Shown here: in pieces, positions 8,520 through 11,108 of the stretch
How positions within the stretch are numbered: the stretch's first letter is position 1
How the letters are laid out: each line of letters opens with the position of its first letter
Assembly: GCA_002791075.1 (NCBI GenBank)
Contig: PFWI01000269.1
Coordinates: forward strand, 1-11,108
Source of the DNA: a bacterium (Candidatus Ratteibacteria) CG_4_9_14_3_um_filter_41_21
GTDB lineage: Bacteria > Ratteibacteria > UBA8468
Direction: 5' to 3'
DNA length: 11,108 nucleotides
Notes under the pieces: model-generated
What the model saw: the letters and a program-made list of their open reading frames with translations, nothing else
What the model was told of the DNA's origin: nothing
Databases searched by the model: none
Program-made: the position numbers and the translations under genes

Positions 8520-9635
8520 ATGGACTTTATTTTTAGAGTTCCGGTAAGAATTATATTTGGAAGAGGCGCGGTTAAAAATGTCGGTTCAGAGGTAAAAAAA
8601 TTAGGAGGCAAAAGAATTTTTCTCGTTGCCGATCACAATATTGAGAAGATTTCAAAAAGGATAAAAAACCTTCTTCTTCGGGAAGGATTAAAAGTAACAA
8701 TTTTTGATGAGATTAAATCTGAACCCACTGTTGAAATTGCTGATAAAGCAACAGGCTTAGCCAAGAGGAAAAATTGTAACCTTGTAATAGGTGTTGGGGG
8801 CGGAAGTTCCATGGATATTGCCAAAGCCGTTTCAATACTGCTAACCAACAAAGGAAAGGCAAAAGATTATCAGGGTCAAAATATGGTAAAGGCTCCTGGT
8901 GTTCCAAAGATAATGATACCAACTACTGCAGGCACAGGAAGCGAGGTTACCATAACTTCTGTCCTAATTAGAGAAAAGATAAAGGCTGGTATCAATAGTC
9001 CGTATCTCTTTGCTGAATTGGCAATTCTTGATCCAACGCTCACTCTTTCTTTGCCACCCGAGGTAACAGCATCAACTGGAATGGATGCTCTTACTCATGC
9101 TATTGAAGCTTCTACCTCAAAAAGCACTTCTCCGATGGTCAATCTTTTTGCCTTTAAAGCCATTGAGCTGATCAACCAGAATTTATTAAAAGCAGTAAAA
9201 GATGGAAAAGATATAGAAGCAAGAGAGGGAATGCTTTTTGGCAGTTTACTTGCCGGTATCGCTTTAGCCAATGCTGGTGTTGGAGCGGCTCATGCTCTTG
9301 CCTATCCTCTCGGTGGAGTTTATAATATCTCCCACGGAGTAGCCAATGCACTTCTTCTTCCTGATGTGATGGACTTTAATTTGAAAAGTAATCCCAAACA
9401 ATTTTATCGGATAGCTTTACTGATGGGTAAGAAAAGAGCAAAAGATGCTGTGATAGATGTCAGGGAACTCTCCAGGAAGATAAAAATAATCCAGCGCCTG
9501 AGAGACTTGAAAGTACCTAAATCAGCAATTGCAAAACTGGCAGAAGATGCGATGAAGGTTACAGGCCCCATTCTTAATAATCCTCGCAAGATTACCTTGA
9601 AGGACGCGATAAAGCTTTATCAAAAGGCTTTTTAA
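8520..9635 (+). CDS. Iron-containing (type III) alcohol dehydrogenase, possible KdnB-like Kdo 8-oxidising enzyme
   Basis: This enzyme oxidises a primary alcohol or reduces an aldehyde using a divalent metal. The 371 residues are normal for the family. The N-terminal nucleotide-binding part has GVGGGSSMDIAKA (91-103) and PTTAGTGSE (134-142). The metal site is complete: D189 and H193 in GMDALTHAIEA, H258 in AHALAYPLGG, and H272 in SHGVANALLLP. The substrate cannot be read from sequence alone. The context suggests one: the next gene is a KdnA-like aminotransferase, and in Shewanella an iron-ADH-like protein (KdnB) oxidises C8 of Kdo before KdnA aminates it. The alternative is a general butanol, propanediol or lactaldehyde-type dehydrogenase. 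The gene starts 45 bp after purF. Its stop codon TAA (9633-9635) is part of the target duplication of the following mobile element; the protein end is unaffected. Confidence 0.9.
   Translation: MDFIFRVPVRIIFGRGAVKNVGSEVKKLGGKRIFLVADHNIEKISKRIKNLLLREGLKVTIFDEIKSEPTVEIADKATGLAKRKNCNLVIGVGGGSSMDIAKAVSILLTNKGKAKDYQGQNMVKAPGVPKIMIPTTAGTGSEVTITSVLIREKIKAGINSPYLFAELAILDPTLTLSLPPEVTASTGMDALTHAIEASTSKSTSPMVNLFAFKAIELINQNLLKAVKDGKDIEAREGMLFGSLLAGIALANAGVGAAHALAYPLGGVYNISHGVANALLLPDVMDFNLKSNPKQFYRIALLMGKKRAKDAVIDVRELSRKIKIIQRLRDLKVPKSAIAKLAEDAMKVTGPILNNPRKITLKDAIKLYQKAF
9627..9635 (+). repeat. Left copy of 9-bp target-site duplication
   Basis: GCTTTTTAA at 9627-9635 is repeated exactly at 10141-10149, flanking the DUF559 element. 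The left copy contains the stop codon of the alcohol dehydrogenase gene. If base 9636 (G) is a changed T, the duplication would be 10 bp. Confidence 0.8.
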
Positions 9636-9636
9636 G

Positions 9637-9647
9637 GTACTGTCAAA
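9637..9647 (+). repeat. Left terminal inverted repeat of the DUF559 element
   Basis: GTACTGTCAAA is the exact reverse complement of 10130-10140. Beyond 11 bp the two ends diverge. Confidence 0.8.
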
Positions 9648-9694
9648 TAAGTTATGAAAGATTTCACGACTAAGTATAAGAGAAATAAGAAGCT

Positions 9695-9735
9695 CCCTCC
9701 CCATTGAGGGGGGAGGGATAGGGTGGGGGTGAAGA
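9695..9735 (+). repeat. Left subterminal hairpin repeat
   Basis: This GC-rich stretch can fold with TCCCTCCCC (9694-9702) pairing to GGGGAGGGA (9710-9718). Over about 41 bp it aligns with the reverse complement of 10064-10104, sharing the TTGAGGGG core and a GGGTGAA end. The GTG starts of the DUF559 gene lie inside it. Short repeats of this look are commonly dispersed in bacterial genomes; copy number here cannot be judged from one window. Confidence 0.75.
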
Positions 9736-10121
9736 AATATAAAGAAGAACTAAAAAATAAAGCAAAAAGATTAAGGAAGAAACTAACAGAAACAGAAAAA
9801 TATTTATGGAACTATTTAAGAAATAAACAAATAGATAGATTTAAATTCCGGCGTCAACAACCAATAGGTAAATACATAGTAGATTTTATAAATTTTGAGA
9901 AAAAATTAGTTATAGAAGTAGATGGTGGGCAACATTCAATTTATAAAAAGAAAGATGTTATAAGAGATAAATATCTTAAAAAAGAAGGATATAAAGTGTT
10001 AAGATTTTGGGATAATGAAGTTTTAAATAACATAGAGGGTGTTTTAGAGATGATAATAAATAATCTTTCACCCTCACCTAAATCCTCTCCCCTCAAGGGA
10101 GAGGATAAAGAGAATAGTTAA
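9723..10121 (+). CDS. DUF559 protein, Vsr-like endonuclease fold, cargo of the mobile element
   Basis: This is a small DUF559-family protein of 132 residues. The family is related to the very-short-patch-repair/PD-(D/E)xK nuclease fold, but its biological role is not established. The typical motifs appear in order: RLRKKLTETEKYLWNYLRNK (17-36), FKFRRQQPIGKYIVDF (40-55), LVIEVDGGQH (62-71) and the C-terminal GYKVLRFWDNEVLNNIEGVLE (89-109). D54, E65, D67 and H71 are the likely active-site residues, so the enzyme looks intact. The start is uncertain: GTG at 9723 or GTG at 9729, both inside the left hairpin repeat and without an ATG alternative. The tail (about 114-132, SPSPKSSPLKGE) is encoded by the right hairpin repeat. 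The gene is visibly richer in A/T and lysine than its neighbours, which fits a transferred element. Whether it acts in mobility, repair or restriction is unknown. Confidence 0.85.
   Translation: MGVKKYKEELKNKAKRLRKKLTETEKYLWNYLRNKQIDRFKFRRQQPIGKYIVDFINFEKKLVIEVDGGQHSIYKKKDVIRDKYLKKEGYKVLRFWDNEVLNNIEGVLEMIINNLSPSPKSSPLKGEDKENS
10064..10104 (-). repeat. Right subterminal hairpin repeat, inverted copy
   Basis: ATCCTCTCCC (10082-10091) and GGGAGAGGAT (10097-10106) form a perfect 10-bp stem with a 5-base loop. The reverse complement aligns with 9695-9735, so the two repeats face each other across the gene. It encodes the Ser/Pro-rich tail of the DUF559 protein. The stem is not followed by a T-run, so it is not a classical terminator. 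Confidence 0.75.
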
Positions 10122-10129
10122 TCAAGGAT

Positions 10130-10140
10130 TTTGACAGTAC
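10130..10140 (-). repeat. Right terminal inverted repeat of the DUF559 element
   Basis: TTTGACAGTAC is the exact reverse complement of 9637-9647 and abuts the right target duplication. Confidence 0.8.
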
Positions 10141-10149
10141 GCTTTTTAA
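10141..10149 (+). repeat. Right copy of 9-bp target-site duplication
   Basis: GCTTTTTAA is identical to 9627-9635. It lies just before the Shine-Dalgarno of the aminotransferase gene, which the insertion left intact. Confidence 0.8.
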
Positions 10150-10153
10150 TAAA

Positions 10154-10158
10154 GGGAG
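10154..10158 (+). promoter_or_regulatory. Ribosome binding site of the KdnA-like gene
   Basis: AAAGGGAG ends five bases before the ATG at 10164, supporting that start. It lies outside the inserted element and its duplication. Confidence 0.65.
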
Positions 10159-10163
10159 AAAAA

Positions 10164-11108
10164 ATGCCGGGAAACGAATTAATTGGTAAAGAAGAGGAAT
10201 CTCAAGTAGCCGATGTTATGAAAAGAGGTGTCCTTTTTCGCTATGGATTTGAGAAGAGAAGGGAAAATATTTTTAAGGTTGCGGAGTTTGAAGAGAAGTT
10301 TGCCAGATACATCGGGGCAAAATATGCTCTTGCAGTCTCTTCGGGAACGGCTGCTTTGAGAGTAGCATTGGCTGCCCTTAATATAGAGAAGGGTGACGAA
10401 GTAATCACATCTGCTTTTACTTTTATTGCTACCATTGAAGCAATTGCTGAAGCAGGTGCCGTCCCCGTGCTGGCTGAAGCAGACAGTTCCTTTAATCTTG
10501 ACCCTGAAGACCTTGAAAAAAAGATTACTGAGCGGACAAAAGCAGTTATTCCTGTTCATATGTTTGGGGTATCTGCAGAAATGGATGAAATTATGGAAAT
10601 TGCAAAAAAACATAATCTTAAAGTTATTGAGGACAATGCAGAAGCCTGTGGTGGCTCTTATAAAGGTAAAAAACTGGGTACTCTCGGAGATATTGGTTGT
10701 TTTAGCTTTGACTATGTCAAAATGATTACCACTGGTGAAGGAGGTATGGTCGTTACCGACAATGAGAATCTTTACAAGGAAGCAATTTATTATCATGACC
10801 ATGGCCACAGCCACAAACCAAATACTCCTCGCGGAGAAGAAGGTAGAGTCCATGCCGGATTTAATTATCGCATGGGAGAGTTACAAGGAGCTATCGGCAT
10901 CGCCCAACTTGCCAAACTTGACGATATGATTAGAGAACAAAGAAAGCATAAAACCCATTTGAAAGAAAGAATTTCTTTAATTAAAGGAATGAATTTTAGA
11001 AAAATTCCTGACCCTAATGGTGATATTAGCGCCTTCCTCTTCATTTACCTGCCAGACAAGGAGAAAAGAGAAAGGTTTGAAAAGGTCTTAACGGAGGAAG
11101 GCGTTGAG
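10164..11108 (+). CDS. kdnA: DegT/DnrJ/EryC1/StrS aminotransferase, KdnA-like, 3' end beyond window
   Basis: This is a PLP-dependent sugar aminotransferase of the DegT family, open for 315 codons to the window edge. The opening MPGNELIGKEE, GVLFRYGFEKRRE (26-38) and VAEFEEKFARYIGAKYALAV resemble KdnA, the enzyme that makes 8-amino-3,8-dideoxy-Kdo in Shewanella. So do YHDHGHSHKPNTPRGEE and FNYRMGELQGAIGIAQL further on. SSGTAALR, the PLP-pyridine Asp in IEDNAEACGGSYKGKKLGTLGD and the FSFDYVKMITTGEGGMV segment are all present; K186 is the likely Schiff-base lysine. The product would replace the C8 hydroxyl of Kdo with an amino group, changing the charge of the inner core of lipopolysaccharide. 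Its upstream partner is an iron-type alcohol dehydrogenase, as in the kdnB-kdnA pair, separated here by the DUF559 element. Family membership is firm; the KdnA assignment comes from remembered resemblance plus context. Confidence 0.8.
   Translation, partial: MPGNELIGKEEESQVADVMKRGVLFRYGFEKRRENIFKVAEFEEKFARYIGAKYALAVSSGTAALRVALAALNIEKGDEVITSAFTFIATIEAIAEAGAVPVLAEADSSFNLDPEDLEKKITERTKAVIPVHMFGVSAEMDEIMEIAKKHNLKVIEDNAEACGGSYKGKKLGTLGDIGCFSFDYVKMITTGEGGMVVTDNENLYKEAIYYHDHGHSHKPNTPRGEEGRVHAGFNYRMGELQGAIGIAQLAKLDDMIREQRKHKTHLKERISLIKGMNFRKIPDPNGDISAFLFIYLPDKEKRERFEKVLTEEGVE

Larger units (their letters stand above)
9636..10140. mobile_element. ~505-bp mobile element with terminal inverted repeats and a DUF559 gene
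   Basis: Three nested signatures define this element. A 9-bp direct repeat (9627-9635 and 10141-10149) brackets it. Inside lie perfect 11-bp inverted ends, GTACTGTCAAA (9637-9647 and 10130-10140). Further in are two inverted copies of a ~41-bp hairpin repeat (9695-9735 and 10064-10104). The only gene is a DUF559 protein; no transposase is present, so movement would need an enzyme supplied in trans. Removing the element and one duplication rejoins the alcohol dehydrogenase stop to the Shine-Dalgarno of the next gene, a normal operon spacing. Left of the gene, 9648-9693 holds nothing I recognise. The ends resemble the outer end of the IS4-type element at 1-567. Confidence 0.82.

Noticed and set aside
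10082..10106. Rho-independent terminator after the DUF559 gene
   Set aside because: The stem is strong but lies inside the coding sequence and is followed by an A-rich stretch, not a T-run; it is better explained as a subterminal repeat.
9636..10140. CRISPR or restriction-modification association of the DUF559 gene
   Set aside because: There are only two inverted repeats, not a spaced direct array, and no methyltransferase or Cas gene is in the window.
10179..10853. Long minus-strand open frame and short plus-strand frames over the aminotransferase
   Set aside because: They are shadows of the KdnA-like gene, which carries complete DegT-family motifs across the whole interval.

Overview
The window reads as a housekeeping operon, all on the + strand, of an AT-rich Gram-negative and probably anaerobic bacterium, with two mobile-DNA intrusions. 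The Gram-negative reading rests on a DegT-family aminotransferase at the right edge that closely resembles KdnA, which modifies the lipopolysaccharide sugar Kdo. The anaerobic reading rests on a PurF that keeps all four iron-sulfur cluster cysteines and on an iron-type alcohol dehydrogenase. The phylum is not fixed by the sequence; an uncultured candidate phylum such as Omnitrophota is only a guess.

Layout: (1) 1-567, minus strand: the 5' part of an IS4-family (DUF4372-type) insertion sequence, with transposase N-terminus, Shine-Dalgarno, likely promoter and outer end. (2) 569-2521: the C-terminal ~60% of carB, cut off at its 5' end exactly where the IS ends. (3) 2503-7056: guaA, hisH, hisF and pyrG, with overlaps or very short gaps. 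(4) 7107-8474: purF. (5) 8520-9635: an iron-containing alcohol dehydrogenase, followed at 10164 by a KdnA-like aminotransferase that runs off the window; together they look like a KdnB/KdnA-type pair for making 8-amino-Kdo. (6) 9636-10140: a ~505-bp mobile element between those two genes. It has 11-bp terminal inverted repeats, a 9-bp target duplication, two inverted subterminal hairpin repeats and one DUF559 (Vsr-like endonuclease fold) gene.

The metabolic theme is glutamine nitrogen. CarB (with its absent partner CarA), GuaA, HisH/HisF, PyrG and PurF all belong to glutamine-dependent amidotransfer enzymes, drawn from pyrimidine/arginine, GMP, histidine, CTP and IMP synthesis. Grouping them suggests organisation by shared nitrogen donor rather than by pathway.

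The most unusual object is the DUF559 element. Its insertion duplicated the stop codon region of the alcohol dehydrogenase gene and left both neighbours intact. Its terminal repeats share TACTGTC-AA with the outer end of the IS4-type element at the left of the window. It could therefore be a cargo-carrying, non-autonomous element moved in trans by such a transposase; this link is inference.
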